Origin: an uncultured Bacteroidales bacterium | Lineage (GTDB): Bacteria > Bacteroidota > Bacteroidia > Bacteroidales > Paludibacteraceae | DNA: 64,000 nucleotides | Direction of reading: 5' to 3' | NCBI GenBank assembly: GCA_945921355.1 | Contig: CAMEKM010000002.1 | Span: 40,122-104,121 of the forward strand | Shown here: positions 27,213-35,348 of the stretch, in pieces | Layout: each line of letters opens with the position of its first letter | Numbering within the stretch: the first letter of the stretch is position 1 | Program-made: the position numbers and the translations under genes | Notes under the pieces: model-generated | What the model saw: only the letters and a program-made list of their open reading frames with translations | Databases searched by the model: none | What the model was told of the DNA's origin: nothing

Positions 27213-28412
27213 TTACTCTATGTTATTAGTTAGCCATTCTGCAAGATCAATAATTTGGATTCCTTGGTAATCATATTGAGGTACGCGAGTACGAGCAATG
27301 ATGAATTTTGGATAGACATCTTTAATTTGTAACAGAGGAGTGTACTCTCTTTCAAATGTTTCTGGAGAACTGATATTATCACTCACTTGGATATATATCT
27401 TCTCTGAGCCACGCATTGCTACAAAATCTACTTCCTTTTGGTATAGTTTACCCACATATATCGTATAACCACGTCGCAATAGTTCCAATGCAACTATATT
27501 TTCATAGATCCGTCCATAGTCCATATTACGCGTTCCCAATATAGCATAACGAATACCACTATCAACAAGATAAAACTTATCCATCATACGCAGATACTCT
27601 TTCCCTTGAATATCATATCGTTTAACCTGATAGAATAAAAATGTACGGCATAAATAATCCATATAATTCCGAACGGTCACATGATTAGTGTTCATTTGCT
27701 CTGTTTGCAAAACACCTGTAACACTCCTTGCGGAAGTAGTATTACTAACATTTCCCATAAGATACTCGGCAATCTTATTCAACAGAAATGCATCGGAAAG
27801 TTTATACCGCTGAATAATGTCACGCTCTACGATTGTTTGGAAGACTTCGCGTATATAATTTGTTTTTTCCGCTTGCGTGGAATATACATAAGCACCAGAG
27901 AAGCCGCCATCTTGCACATATTGGTCGAACTGAGATTGGATTTCTTGCTCGCCGAAATAGGTTCGATATTCGGCAAAACTAAACGGAAAGACTTTAAGAG
28001 TCATTACACGACCAGTAAACAAGGTTGCCAGATCTGAACCCAGCAGAAAAGCGTTCGAGCCAGTAATATAGATGTCATATTTGCCAGAAGCATGTAGACT
28101 GTTGATGGCTAACTCGAATTTCTTGCAGAACTGCACCTCATCAATAAAGACATAATTATTTTTATTTGAGCGATAGTTCTGCTCAATGTAATCATGCAGA
28201 GCATGATATTCTTGCAAAGGTTCTGCCGATAGCAAAGTAAAATCCACAAAAATGATATTGGCTTTCTTATCATGTTTTTTTAGCCATCCCATATATGTAC
28301 GGATAAGTTCAGATTTGCCTGCGCGTCGAACTCCTGTAACGACTTTTATGTCAGGTGTAAGTCGTACATTTTGTAGGCTTTTTAAGTAGCTCTTACGTTC
28401 AATGATTTTCAT
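27213..28412 (-). CDS. AAA_14/DUF4143 family ATPase
   Basis: A 399-residue ATPase of the family common in Bacteroidales. The N-terminal AAA_14 domain has Walker A VTGVRRAGKSELI near residue 26, Walker B YVFIDEVQ near 92 and the sensor segment YITGSNAFLLGSDLATLF near 115-135. The C-terminal DUF4143 domain (about 200-380) has the nuclease-like core DYGRIYENIVALELLRRGY and EVDFVAM. Its molecular role is not established; proposals include defence and toxin-antitoxin functions. It leads an operon with the 87-residue gene. Its leader carries an inverted repeat at 28443-28477. Confidence 0.9.
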   Translation of the reverse strand: MKIIERKSYLKSLQNVRLTPDIKVVTGVRRAGKSELIRTYMGWLKKHDKKANIIFVDFTLLSAEPLQEYHALHDYIEQNYRSNKNNYVFIDEVQFCKKFELAINSLHASGKYDIYITGSNAFLLGSDLATLFTGRVMTLKVFPFSFAEYRTYFGEQEIQSQFDQYVQDGGFSGAYVYSTQAEKTNYIREVFQTIVERDIIQRYKLSDAFLLNKIAEYLMGNVSNTTSARSVTGVLQTEQMNTNHVTVRNYMDYLCRTFLFYQVKRYDIQGKEYLRMMDKFYLVDSGIRYAILGTRNMDYGRIYENIVALELLRRGYTIYVGKLYQKEVDFVAMRGSEKIYIQVSDNISSPETFEREYTPLLQIKDVYPKFIIARTRVPQYDYQGIQIIDLAEWLTNNIE

Positions 28413-28442
28413 GTGTGTATACCTGTTTTTATAGATAGTTTG

Positions 28443-28477
28443 CTTTCCAAATTGTATTTTTTTTATTATTTGGAAAG
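28443..28477. repeat. perfect 10-bp inverted repeat in the ATPase leader
   Basis: CTTTCCAAAT (28443-28452) and ATTTGGAAAG (28468-28477) flank a T-rich 15-base spacer between the promoter (28490-28521) and the start codon (28412). It could be an operator or an RNA hairpin. Confidence 0.8.
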
Positions 28478-28489
28478 TGATTTTGGGTG

Positions 28490-28521
28490 CAAAGGTAGTG
28501 TTTTTTTATGACATACGCAAA
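28490..28521 (-). promoter_or_regulatory. promoter for the DUF4143 ATPase operon
   Basis: Minus strand TTTG (28521-28518), 20 bases with an A-tract, TACCTTTG (28497-28490), then C. Confidence 0.8.
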
Positions 28522-28644
28522 TGTTTTGAGGAGAAAGTTAAAAGATTATAGTTTATAGGCTAGTATTTACCCCGAATACGATTCGGGATTAATAAACAAA
28601 GAAAGGAAACATTTTTAGTAAATTAGTCAACTGTTTTAGGGAGC

Positions 28645-28890
28645 AATCTTAACAAACAGCATTTTTGTGGGCGGGGAGTTGAGACGGAGTTCTCTCGGTC
28701 TTCTCCCGCTCGTCGGTCGGTAAAATGAGGGAAGGTATAAGAGGGGTAAAAGAGAGGGTAATCTTAACAAAACGCACATTTTTAGTTTTAGAGTTCTTTG
28801 GGTGTAGGTTGGTTCGTCCTTGGTTTCTCCTTGGTCTTTAGACCGAGAAAAAAAGGAAAGGTACAAGGGGAAGGAATCTTAAGAAAAGTA
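28645..28890. repeat. degenerate tandem repeat of 115-bp period
   Basis: AATCTTAA followed by (C/G)AAA occurs at 28645, 28760 and 28875, exactly 115 bases apart. Each repeat is preceded by a purine-rich stretch containing aagGTAyAAGrGG, and the first two units contain a diverged TCTCGGTCTTCTCC-like segment. The third unit is cut short by the end of the AspT-like gene. The surrounding stretch 28522-28919 shows no credible gene. One more AATCTTAA copy lies at about 56983. Confidence 0.7.
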
Positions 28891-28919
28891 CTTTTAAGTG
28901 ATAAGCTATAAACTACTGT

Positions 28920-30587
28920 TTAGTGGCAGAAGAATAATACCAATAGTTGCCCCACCATCACACGCAGAAACATCGTCAACGGATACACCGTAGCATATAC
29001 CACCGACGCTTGGTCGTTGTGCGACGAAAGACTCTCCGCATAGCCTAAGGCTGGAGCACCAGTCATCGCACCTATCAGCAGACCCACCACCTTAAAGAAG
29101 TTGATCTGCATTCCTTTATAGGCTATCAATCCCACCACTACCAACGGTATCACCGTAATCAGCACACCATATACTACCCACATATATCCACCATTGATGA
29201 TGGTATTCACAAAGCCATCGCCTACGCTCAATCCCACTGCTGCCAAAAACAGGGTTAAACCCACCTGACGCAACATCATATTGGCACTTGTCGTGGCAAA
29301 TGTCACCATACTATAGTACGGACCAAAACGACCAATCAGCAATGCCACAATCATCGACCCACCTGCCAAACCCAACTTGAAGGACTGGTTCATGCCTGGT
29401 ATCGCAATTGGCAGAGAGCCCAACAAAACACCCAAGAAGATACCAAAGAAGATAGGCATCAAGTTAGGCAAGTCCAAACGCTTGAGCTCATTACCAAACA
29501 TCTCCGCCACATGGCGCACATCATCCTTATCGCCCACCACCATGATACGGTCGCCCAGTTGCAATACGAAATCTGGCGTTGCCAACAACTCCACACCCGC
29601 ACGATTAATACGTGTGATAGTAGCATGATAGCGGTGACGAACGTCAAAACTGCTCAATCGCTTGCCATTGCACGCTGTGCGAGTAACCACCACACGACGC
29701 GAGATCAAGTGGTCGGAGCGTTCACGACCACGAAAACCGTAATGCGTCACCTCACCCAATACCTGCAAGTCTTTCTCATGACGTTTATCACTCACGATAC
29801 GAATTACATCATTGGGATACAATACGGTACTACTATCCACCAGTTCATCGCGCCCATCTGCACGGGTCACACGGCTCACCAGCATCTTATCCACAGGACA
29901 GAGCTCATGCAACTCTTTCAACGTAATGGCAGAAGCCACCGACAATCGAATATCCACGCAAATAGGATCATCATCCGACACATGTTCCTCGCGTAACTTC
30001 TCATCTTCTTCACGCAAGTTCACACGGCAGCAAAAACGTATCAACTCAAACGACAATATCAAACCCACGATACTGAGCGGATAAGCCAAAGCATAACCCA
30101 TCGCTATATCAGGCGACACCTCACCCATCATATCGGCTGCCGTCTGTTGCACTGCACCCAGCGAAGGGGTGTTCATCACCGCACCCGACATGATACCCGC
30201 CATGGTCGTCATCTCAATGCCTGTGATATAGTGCAGAGCGATGGTAATACCACAACCTATCAACACGATTGCCACTGCCAACATATTCAATCGCAAACCA
30301 CTCTTGCCAAAGGGAGAGAAGGAAGGGCCTACTTGCAAACCGATACTATATACAAAGAGTATCAGTCCGAAGTTCTTGGCAAAATGGCTAACCTGCGGAT
30401 CAATCGTAATGCCAAAAGACGAGAAAAGGATACCAACAAACAGTATCCACGTGATACCCAGCGAGAAGTTTTTGATACGCAGATGTTCCCCTGCCCACAG
30501 ACCAAGGCATACCACCAACGTGAGTAACACAATAGATTGCGTCACCGAAGGTATTAAAAACAATTCGCGTATATATTCCATATCCAT
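28920..30587 (-). CDS. AspT/YidE-family putative transporter with two TrkA-C domains
   Basis: A 555-residue permease of the aspartate:alanine exchanger (AAE) family. There are two halves of about five to six transmembrane segments each (residues 15-185 and 385-555), and between them two TrkA_C-type regulatory domains (about 205-285 and 290-370; VDIRLSVASAITLKELHEL and RRVVVTRTACNGKRLSSFDV). Conserved GxxxxGxxxNTPSLGAVQ near 137 is a family hallmark. The transported anion is unknown. It follows cinA by about 34 bases containing a duplicated piece of the cinA 3' end. Confidence 0.88.
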   Translation of the reverse strand: MDMEYIRELFLIPSVTQSIVLLTLVVCLGLWAGEHLRIKNFSLGITWILFVGILFSSFGITIDPQVSHFAKNFGLILFVYSIGLQVGPSFSPFGKSGLRLNMLAVAIVLIGCGITIALHYITGIEMTTMAGIMSGAVMNTPSLGAVQQTAADMMGEVSPDIAMGYALAYPLSIVGLILSFELIRFCCRVNLREEDEKLREEHVSDDDPICVDIRLSVASAITLKELHELCPVDKMLVSRVTRADGRDELVDSSTVLYPNDVIRIVSDKRHEKDLQVLGEVTHYGFRGRERSDHLISRRVVVTRTACNGKRLSSFDVRHRYHATITRINRAGVELLATPDFVLQLGDRIMVVGDKDDVRHVAEMFGNELKRLDLPNLMPIFFGIFLGVLLGSLPIAIPGMNQSFKLGLAGGSMIVALLIGRFGPYYSMVTFATTSANMMLRQVGLTLFLAAVGLSVGDGFVNTIINGGYMWVVYGVLITVIPLVVVGLIAYKGMQINFFKVVGLLIGAMTGAPALGYAESLSSHNDQASVVYATVYPLTMFLRVMVGQLLVLFFCH

Positions 30588-30590
30588 TAT

Positions 30591-30658
30591 CCATTAGGCG
30601 GAACGCCGTCCTATAGCCCATTTATGGGCGTCCATTACCCATTAGGCGGAACGCCGTC
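30591..30658. repeat. 48-bp direct duplication of the cinA 3' end, with short hairpins
   Basis: CCATTAGGCGGAACGCCGTC occurs at 30591-30610 and 30639-30658. The first copy lies outside cinA and the second encodes its last residues. Between them lies the small palindrome GCCCATTTATGGGC followed by GTCCATTA. The pattern (palindrome plus GTCCAWTA) matches the insert inside recQ at 41701-41771. Confidence 0.8.
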
Positions 30659-31926
30659 ACCAACGCCGCAGTCACTGCTCGCTGGGTGATTTGTTCGCGT
30701 TCGCGAGCAACACCAAACTGAAAACGCTCTGCCACTGTACCATCGGGTGTAGCCCATGCTATCCATACTGTGCCTACGGGCTTCTCTGGTGTTCCGCCAG
30801 TAGGACCTGCTATACCAGAAGTAGCTATGGCATAATCCGTGTTCATTAGTGCGCGTACACCTTCAGCCATCTCACGCACAGTCTGTTCGCTTACCGCACC
30901 GTATTTTCCCAATGTACTATGCTTCACGCCCAGCACTTGCTCCTTGATACGATTATCGTATGCCACCACCGAACCCATGTAATATGCCGATGCGCCCGAC
31001 TGCGCATTCAATGCAGCTGCCAATCGTCCACCTGTACAACTCTCTGCTGTGGCAATGGTCTGATGACGCGCTTTGAGTTGATTGCCCAATAGCGTCTCTA
31101 AAGGCAAATCTTCGGTGGCTATCAGATAGTCTGCTATCAGTGGCTTGAGATTGGCTATTTGCTGCTCTATTTCTTCTTGTGTTGCCTCGCCATAACTACT
31201 CAATCGCAAGCGAATGATACCGTCCTTGGGCAAGTATGCCAAATGCATTGATTGGGGCAAAGCATTCTCCCATGCTTCTATTTGTAGTGCCAATGTCGAT
31301 TCCGCTATGCCATACAACATCATCGTGCGATGAATAATCTCACCTTTCCGTTTTCCCTTTTCAGTTTTCAGTTGCAAATACGGCATCACTTGCTCCATCA
31401 TGGCAATCTTCATTTCATACGGAACACCAGGCATGGCAATGAGGAATTTTGAATTATGAATTTTGAATTCTCCTAAGCTCCTGAACTCCTGAACTCCTAA
31501 ACATCTCTCAAACACCATAATCGGTGCGCTACCTACCCGATTAGGCAGTATGGTAGCCGATTCGGGAACGAGCCATTGGGTAGCAGTCAAGCGATTGAGC
31601 ACATCAGGTCGCTCTTTATACAACTCGTGTATATGCTCACGCACACGCGAATCTTCCACCAGGGTAGTGCCAAAATACTCGCACATGACGTGCTTAGTAA
31701 TATCATCTTTCGTAGGACCTAATCCTCCTGTGGTCAGCACAATATCCGCACGCGAGAAGGCTTCGTCTAATGCCTTCAGTATATGTGCTCGGTCATCGTG
31801 CACAGATGTGATTTGGTAGAGTTCAATCCCCGCCTCATTGAGTCGCTCTGCCATCCATGCCGAGTTGGTATCCACCACCTGCCCTATCAGCAATTCATCG
31901 CCTATTGTTATTATTTCTGCGCGCAT
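30622..31926 (-). CDS. cinA: CinA-family protein (NMN deamidase type)
   Basis: CinA pairs an N-terminal MoaB/Mog-like domain (residues 1-170; GDELLIGQVVDTN and VLTTGGLGPTKDDIT) with a C-terminal PncC amidase domain (about 275-430; TIATAESCTGGRLAAAL and ATSGIAGPTGG). PncC-type domains deamidate nicotinamide mononucleotide. ATG at 31926 gives the usual start MRAEIITIGDELL; ATG at 31938 is possible. The start overlaps the DUF3109 gene end by 16 bases. Two in-frame stretches are repeat-derived and not family-like: QLKTEKGKRKGE (31341-31375) and RSLGEFKIHNSKF with its flanks (about 31442-31500). Confidence 0.93.
   Translation of the reverse strand: MRAEIITIGDELLIGQVVDTNSAWMAERLNEAGIELYQITSVHDDRAHILKALDEAFSRADIVLTTGGLGPTKDDITKHVMCEYFGTTLVEDSRVREHIHELYKERPDVLNRLTATQWLVPESATILPNRVGSAPIMVFERCLGVQEFRSLGEFKIHNSKFLIAMPGVPYEMKIAMMEQVMPYLQLKTEKGKRKGEIIHRTMMLYGIAESTLALQIEAWENALPQSMHLAYLPKDGIIRLRLSSYGEATQEEIEQQIANLKPLIADYLIATEDLPLETLLGNQLKARHQTIATAESCTGGRLAAALNAQSGASAYYMGSVVAYDNRIKEQVLGVKHSTLGKYGAVSEQTVREMAEGVRALMNTDYAIATSGIAGPTGGTPEKPVGTVWIAWATPDGTVAERFQFGVAREREQITQRAVTAALVTAFRLMGNGRP
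31341..31375 (-). repeat. 35-bp heptamer-type repeat inside cinA
   Basis: On the minus strand this reads GCAACTGAAAAC, then 7-base GAAAAC-type words, ending GAAAGGTG. It differs at only three of 35 positions from 52046-52080 in folC and is translated in the same frame. Confidence 0.9.
31442..31500. repeat. two adjoining repeat families inside cinA
   Basis: A TGAATTA-type heptamer block (31442-31470) adjoins a CTCCTGAA octamer block (31471-31500). Both lie in frame in cinA. The first block matches non-coding repeats at 49237-49267 and 58611-58658; the second matches def at 58077-58110. Confidence 0.85.
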
Positions 31927-32507
31927 TGTTTCTTCCATTCCTTAGCAGTTAGACATAATTCATCATACCACTCTTGTCCAAAACGACGAATAAGAGGTTC
32001 TTTCAGAAATTGATAGATAGGCAGATGCAGTTTCTTGCCCAATTGTCGTGCGCAATGGCAAATATCCCAACGATGGTACTCCACCCCAATCATCTCACCC
32101 ACTTTGTTCAATCGTATAGGATATAAATGACACGAGATAGGTTTCTTGAAATCAATCTTGCCCGCGTTGTATGCTTTCTCTATCAGGCAGTAGCACCACC
32201 CATTGTGGTCAGTTCGGGCAAAGACACAGTCCTTATCATTGACAATTGAAGTAACTTTTTCGCCAGAGGGGTCAAGGTACGATAACCCTTGTATTTCTAC
32301 TACAGCACGTGCTTCTTTAGTCATATCGGGCAGCAGTATAGGTAGTATCTCGCGTATTTTCTCCTCTTCTTCATCGGTCAGTGGTGCGCCTGCATCACCC
32401 TCGATACAGCAGCACCCGCGACATGTATCCAAATCGCAACAAAAGTCCTTCTCCAAGACATCCAAACTAACTAATGTATTCTGAATCAAGAACATATCAA
32501 CTATCAA
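31911..32507 (-). CDS. DUF3109 family protein
   Basis: A 198-residue soluble, cysteine-rich protein of the DUF3109 family. The cysteines cluster as FCCDLDTCRGCCCIEGDAG near residue 23 and later DKDCVF, WCYCLIE, SCHLYP and DICHCARQ, a pattern suggesting a bound metal or Fe-S cluster, although the function is unknown. The start ATG overlaps the NptA-like stop by four bases (ATGA-type coupling) and its end overlaps cinA. Confidence 0.9.
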   Translation of the reverse strand: MIVDMFLIQNTLVSLDVLEKDFCCDLDTCRGCCCIEGDAGAPLTDEEEEKIREILPILLPDMTKEARAVVEIQGLSYLDPSGEKVTSIVNDKDCVFARTDHNGWCYCLIEKAYNAGKIDFKKPISCHLYPIRLNKVGEMIGVEYHRWDICHCARQLGKKLHLPIYQFLKEPLIRRFGQEWYDELCLTAKEWKKQCAQK

Positions 32508-34204
32508 GCTTCGCCGACGTGGAGTTGGCGGATGGATTTGGCTACGTTCAAGAAGTGGTCGGCTATACGCTCAGTATCAGAAGCAAACTCTTGATATACT
32601 TGACCTACACTGGCTGGATAGACACCATCCATCAAACGTTGTAAGTGAATCTTCTCAATACGAGCCACCATCTCGTCCACCTGATCTTCGTAACGATTCA
32701 CCTCAATCAACGCATCGAAATCGTTATCCATATACGTTTTCATCGTAGCTTGATAAAGTGAACCTATTGTCTCACGCAATTGCTCCACCTCAAAGAGAAG
32801 GTCCTTGCTAAACTTCTCATCGAAGTTCTTCAGTAGTTCTGCATATTCGGTCAAATTCACCGCATAGTCACCTACTCGCTCCAAGTCTCCAATAGTACGG
32901 ATAGCAGTAGCCAAATAACGGTGGTCCTCCTCGCTAATAGGCAAGGTATTCAATTGCACGATATACGGAATGAGGTTGCGATTGAGGAAGTTGAGTTGCT
33001 TTTCGTTCTCATTGAACTCGTCCATCTTATCAAAGTTCACGGTAGAAATGATATCCACCGCCAAGTTGAAGTTGTGGATAGCAATAGCCGCCATGTTCTC
33101 AATCTCCAATTTCACTTGGTTGACAGCAATAGCTGGAGTACGGAGCATTTGTTCGTCCACAAAGTGGAAGTGAGGTTGTCCCTCTTGCAATGCCTCGTCC
33201 ACACGCTTCTTCTCAGGCAAAATCTTCACAACCAGCTTAACTAAATAATCCGTCAATGGCAAGATAATACATACCGTGATACAGTTGAAGATGGTATGGA
33301 ACATCGCCAATTGCAATTGTGGTGCGCCAGGGAACATAGTCTCAAAGATGACACCAAAGTTGAGTGCGCCCGAAGTAACGAGGTGCATAATCCATGCTGC
33401 AATAAGAAAAATGCAGACACCAAAGCAGTTGAACAGAAAGTGGATAAGGGCTGTACGTTTTGCATTAAGCCCCGAAGTCAAACCTGCGATAATAGCCACT
33501 ACGCATGAACCGATATTTGAACCCATGGTGAGGTAGATACCCTGATTGAGTGAGATAAGTCCTGTCACAGCCATAGTCAACGCAATAGAGGTCACCACAG
33601 AAGATGATTGCACAATAGCTGTCAATATTGCGCCAAAGAGCACAAGCATCAATGGATGTTCAACAGAAGCCAGGAAATCCTTGATTTCTTGCAATCCAGA
33701 CAACTCTTTCATGGAACCACTCATCAAACTGAGACCGACGAAGAGCATACCAAAGCCGGTGATGATACCGCCCCACGTCTTCCATGTATCTTTCTTTGAG
33801 AAGAGTTCGATAAAAGCACCCAAACCTGCGAAAGCAGCAAAAATAACAGTTGTAGATATACCGCCACCACCACTAAGACCGAGGGCAACGATTTGTGCGG
33901 TGATCGTAGTACCGATGTTCGCACCATAAATAATAGTAGCCGCTTGCGCCAAAGACATGATGCCGACATTCACGAAACCGATGACCATCACGGTTGTGGC
34001 ACCTGATGACTGGATGGCAGCTGTGGCTACTGTACCAATACCCACGCCCAACATGCGAGAGTTGGACATGCGCGAAAACAGACTTTTAAGACGGGCACTG
34101 CTGGCTGTCTCCAAGTTGGAAGACATCATTTGGCATGCCACCAAGAAAATACCAATACCTGCAACGAGTTGCAAGATAGCTTGAAGGAGGATAGTTATGT
34201 CCAT
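32504..34204 (-). CDS. Na/Pi cotransporter family protein with PhoU-like domain
   Basis: A 566-residue NptA-like protein. It has two inverted membrane repeats with the signature QSS motifs (QSSGATTVMVIGF near 64 and QSSSVVTSIALTM near 198), which bind Na+ and phosphate. It then has a cytoplasmic PhoU-like helical domain from about residue 345 to the end (NRNLIPYIVQL, TIGDLERVGDYAVN, DTERIADHFLN). It imports or exports phosphate coupled to sodium at the inner membrane. It is the first gene of an overlapping set with DUF3109 and cinA. Confidence 0.92.
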   Translation of the reverse strand: MDITILLQAILQLVAGIGIFLVACQMMSSNLETASSARLKSLFSRMSNSRMLGVGIGTVATAAIQSSGATTVMVIGFVNVGIMSLAQAATIIYGANIGTTITAQIVALGLSGGGGISTTVIFAAFAGLGAFIELFSKKDTWKTWGGIITGFGMLFVGLSLMSGSMKELSGLQEIKDFLASVEHPLMLVLFGAILTAIVQSSSVVTSIALTMAVTGLISLNQGIYLTMGSNIGSCVVAIIAGLTSGLNAKRTALIHFLFNCFGVCIFLIAAWIMHLVTSGALNFGVIFETMFPGAPQLQLAMFHTIFNCITVCIILPLTDYLVKLVVKILPEKKRVDEALQEGQPHFHFVDEQMLRTPAIAVNQVKLEIENMAAIAIHNFNLAVDIISTVNFDKMDEFNENEKQLNFLNRNLIPYIVQLNTLPISEEDHRYLATAIRTIGDLERVGDYAVNLTEYAELLKNFDEKFSKDLLFEVEQLRETIGSLYQATMKTYMDNDFDALIEVNRYEDQVDEMVARIEKIHLQRLMDGVYPASVGQVYQEFASDTERIADHFLNVAKSIRQLHVGEA

Positions 34205-34230
34205 ACCTATGTAGATAGAGGGGGAATAGA

Positions 34231-34302
34231 GTTTTAAAAGTTTTAAAAGTTTTAAAAGTTTTAAAAGTTTTAAGAGTTTTAAGAGTTTTAAGGGTTTTAA
34301 AT
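34231..34302. repeat. nonamer tandem repeat (GTTTTAAAA), eight copies
   Basis: Eight head-to-tail copies of GTTTTAAAA, drifting to GTTTTAAGA, GTTTTAAGG and GTTTTAAAT at the far end. They lie directly upstream of the NptA-like gene. The same nonamer occurs at 59926-59961 and 62528-62563. Confidence 0.95.
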
Positions 34303-34388
34303 GTTTAAATTGATATTATTCGACTGTAGATTCACCCTTAGAACAGCACCACAAGTGCGACTAAACCTATTAAAACATTTTCAACTAA

Positions 34389-34422
34389 AAGGACTTATGC
34401 ACCATGACGTGCACAAGTCCTT
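34389..34422 (-). terminator. terminator of rubrerythrin copy 1
   Basis: AAGGACTT (34389-34396) pairs with AAGTCCTT (34415-34422), with inner GCAC/GTGC pairs. On the minus strand the stem is followed by TTAG after CCTT. Copy 2 keeps only one arm of this hairpin. Confidence 0.75.
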
Positions 34423-34428
34423 AAGTAT

Positions 34429-34965
34429 TTAGAAATTGTTTTGTTGGAGTTGGAAGTATGCTTGTGGGTGTTTGCATACAGGGCAAACTTCTGGAGCATC
34501 CTGACCAATATACAAGTGTCCGCAGTTGCGGCATTGCCAAATAGCATCACCATCGCGGCTGAACACCAATTTGTCCTCGATGTTCTTGAGAAGCTTGAGG
34601 TAGCGCTCTTCGTGCGCTTTCTCCACAGCAGCCACGCCTTCCATCATGATTGCAATCTCCTCGAAACCTTCTTCGCGAGCTTCTTGTGCCATACGTGGAT
34701 ACATGTCTGTCCACTCTTCGTTCTCACCCATTGCGCCGTCTTTGAGGTTCTCCATAGTAGAACCAATACCGTGAATGAGTTTGAACCACAATTTAGCGTG
34801 CTCTTTCTCTTGCGCAGCGGTCTCCTCGAAGAGAGCAGCTATTTGCTCATAACCATCCTTCTTTGCTTTGCTTGCATAGTAGGTGTACTTGTTGCGAGCT
34901 TTAGATTCGCCTGCAAATGCCTCCCATAGGTTGGCTTCGGTCTTTGTGCCTTTAAGATCTTTCAT
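34429..34965 (-). CDS. rbr: rubrerythrin, copy 1
   Basis: A 178-residue rubrerythrin that detoxifies hydrogen peroxide in anaerobes. The N-terminal ferritin-like diiron domain has ligand helices around [13 protein letters not shown] and [14 protein letters not shown] (ExxH), with a second pair near [14 protein letters not shown]. The C-terminal rubredoxin-like domain has the Fe(SCys)4 site CRNCGHLY and CPVCKHPQ. The protein is identical to copy 2 at 40115-40651, and the DNA differs at only two synonymous positions near the 3' end. It has its own promoter (35016-35047) and terminator. Confidence 0.97.
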   Translation of the reverse strand: MKDLKGTKTEANLWEAFAGESKARNKYTYYASKAKKDGYEQIAALFEETAAQEKEHAKLWFKLIHGIGSTMENLKDGAMGENEEWTDMYPRMAQEAREEGFEEIAIMMEGVAAVEKAHEERYLKLLKNIEDKLVFSRDGDAIWQCRNCGHLYIGQDAPEVCPVCKHPQAYFQLQQNNF

Positions 34966-35015
34966 ATTCGTAGTTATTTAAATGTTGTTTAAATTATTGG
35001 ACACTATATCGACTG

Positions 35016-35047
35016 CAAAGGTACTGTTTTTTTTTGATATGTGCAAG
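35016..35047 (-). promoter_or_regulatory. promoter for rubrerythrin copy 1
   Basis: Minus strand CTTG (35047-35044), 20 bases including an ATATC and a nine-A tract, TACCTTTG (35023-35016), then C. The stretch 35048-35348 upstream has no gene; it holds the shared ACCATAGGAGATCT at 35169-35182, a TATAC-rich stretch near 35115-35140 and CTAAACT-type heptamers near 35290-35335. Confidence 0.8.
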
Positions 35048-35348
35048 AAATATGCCAATTTTGTGAGAAATAGATAGCGGAAGTACAACTATATTCCATA
35101 GTACCTGTTATTTGTATACCCTTAGTATACCTTTGGTATAGGGAAAGCGACTTGCTGATTTCAGGACTACCATAGGAGATCTTTGGTAAATGTATATGTA
35201 ATATACACATTACGAGAGGGAGGTGTACACCCACTCCTCTACCTTGCTTATCCCTAAGGATAAAGACAGCGCGAGCATTTCTGCCCGCGCCTAAACTCTA
35301 AACTGTAGTCCGAAGGACGCCCTCTAAACACTACATAGGTAACATTAA

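Noticed and set aside
28636..28866. 76-codon frame in the 115-bp repeat region
   Set aside because: It is made of the diverged repeat units themselves, with no start region or promoter; it may be a remnant but cannot be supported as a gene.
34231..34302. CRISPR-like array
   Set aside because: The units are 9 bp with no spacers; this is a simple tandem repeat, and no cas gene is present in the window.
35004..35234. 76-codon frame upstream of rubrerythrin copy 1
   Set aside because: It contains the rubrerythrin promoter and has no credible start or motif.
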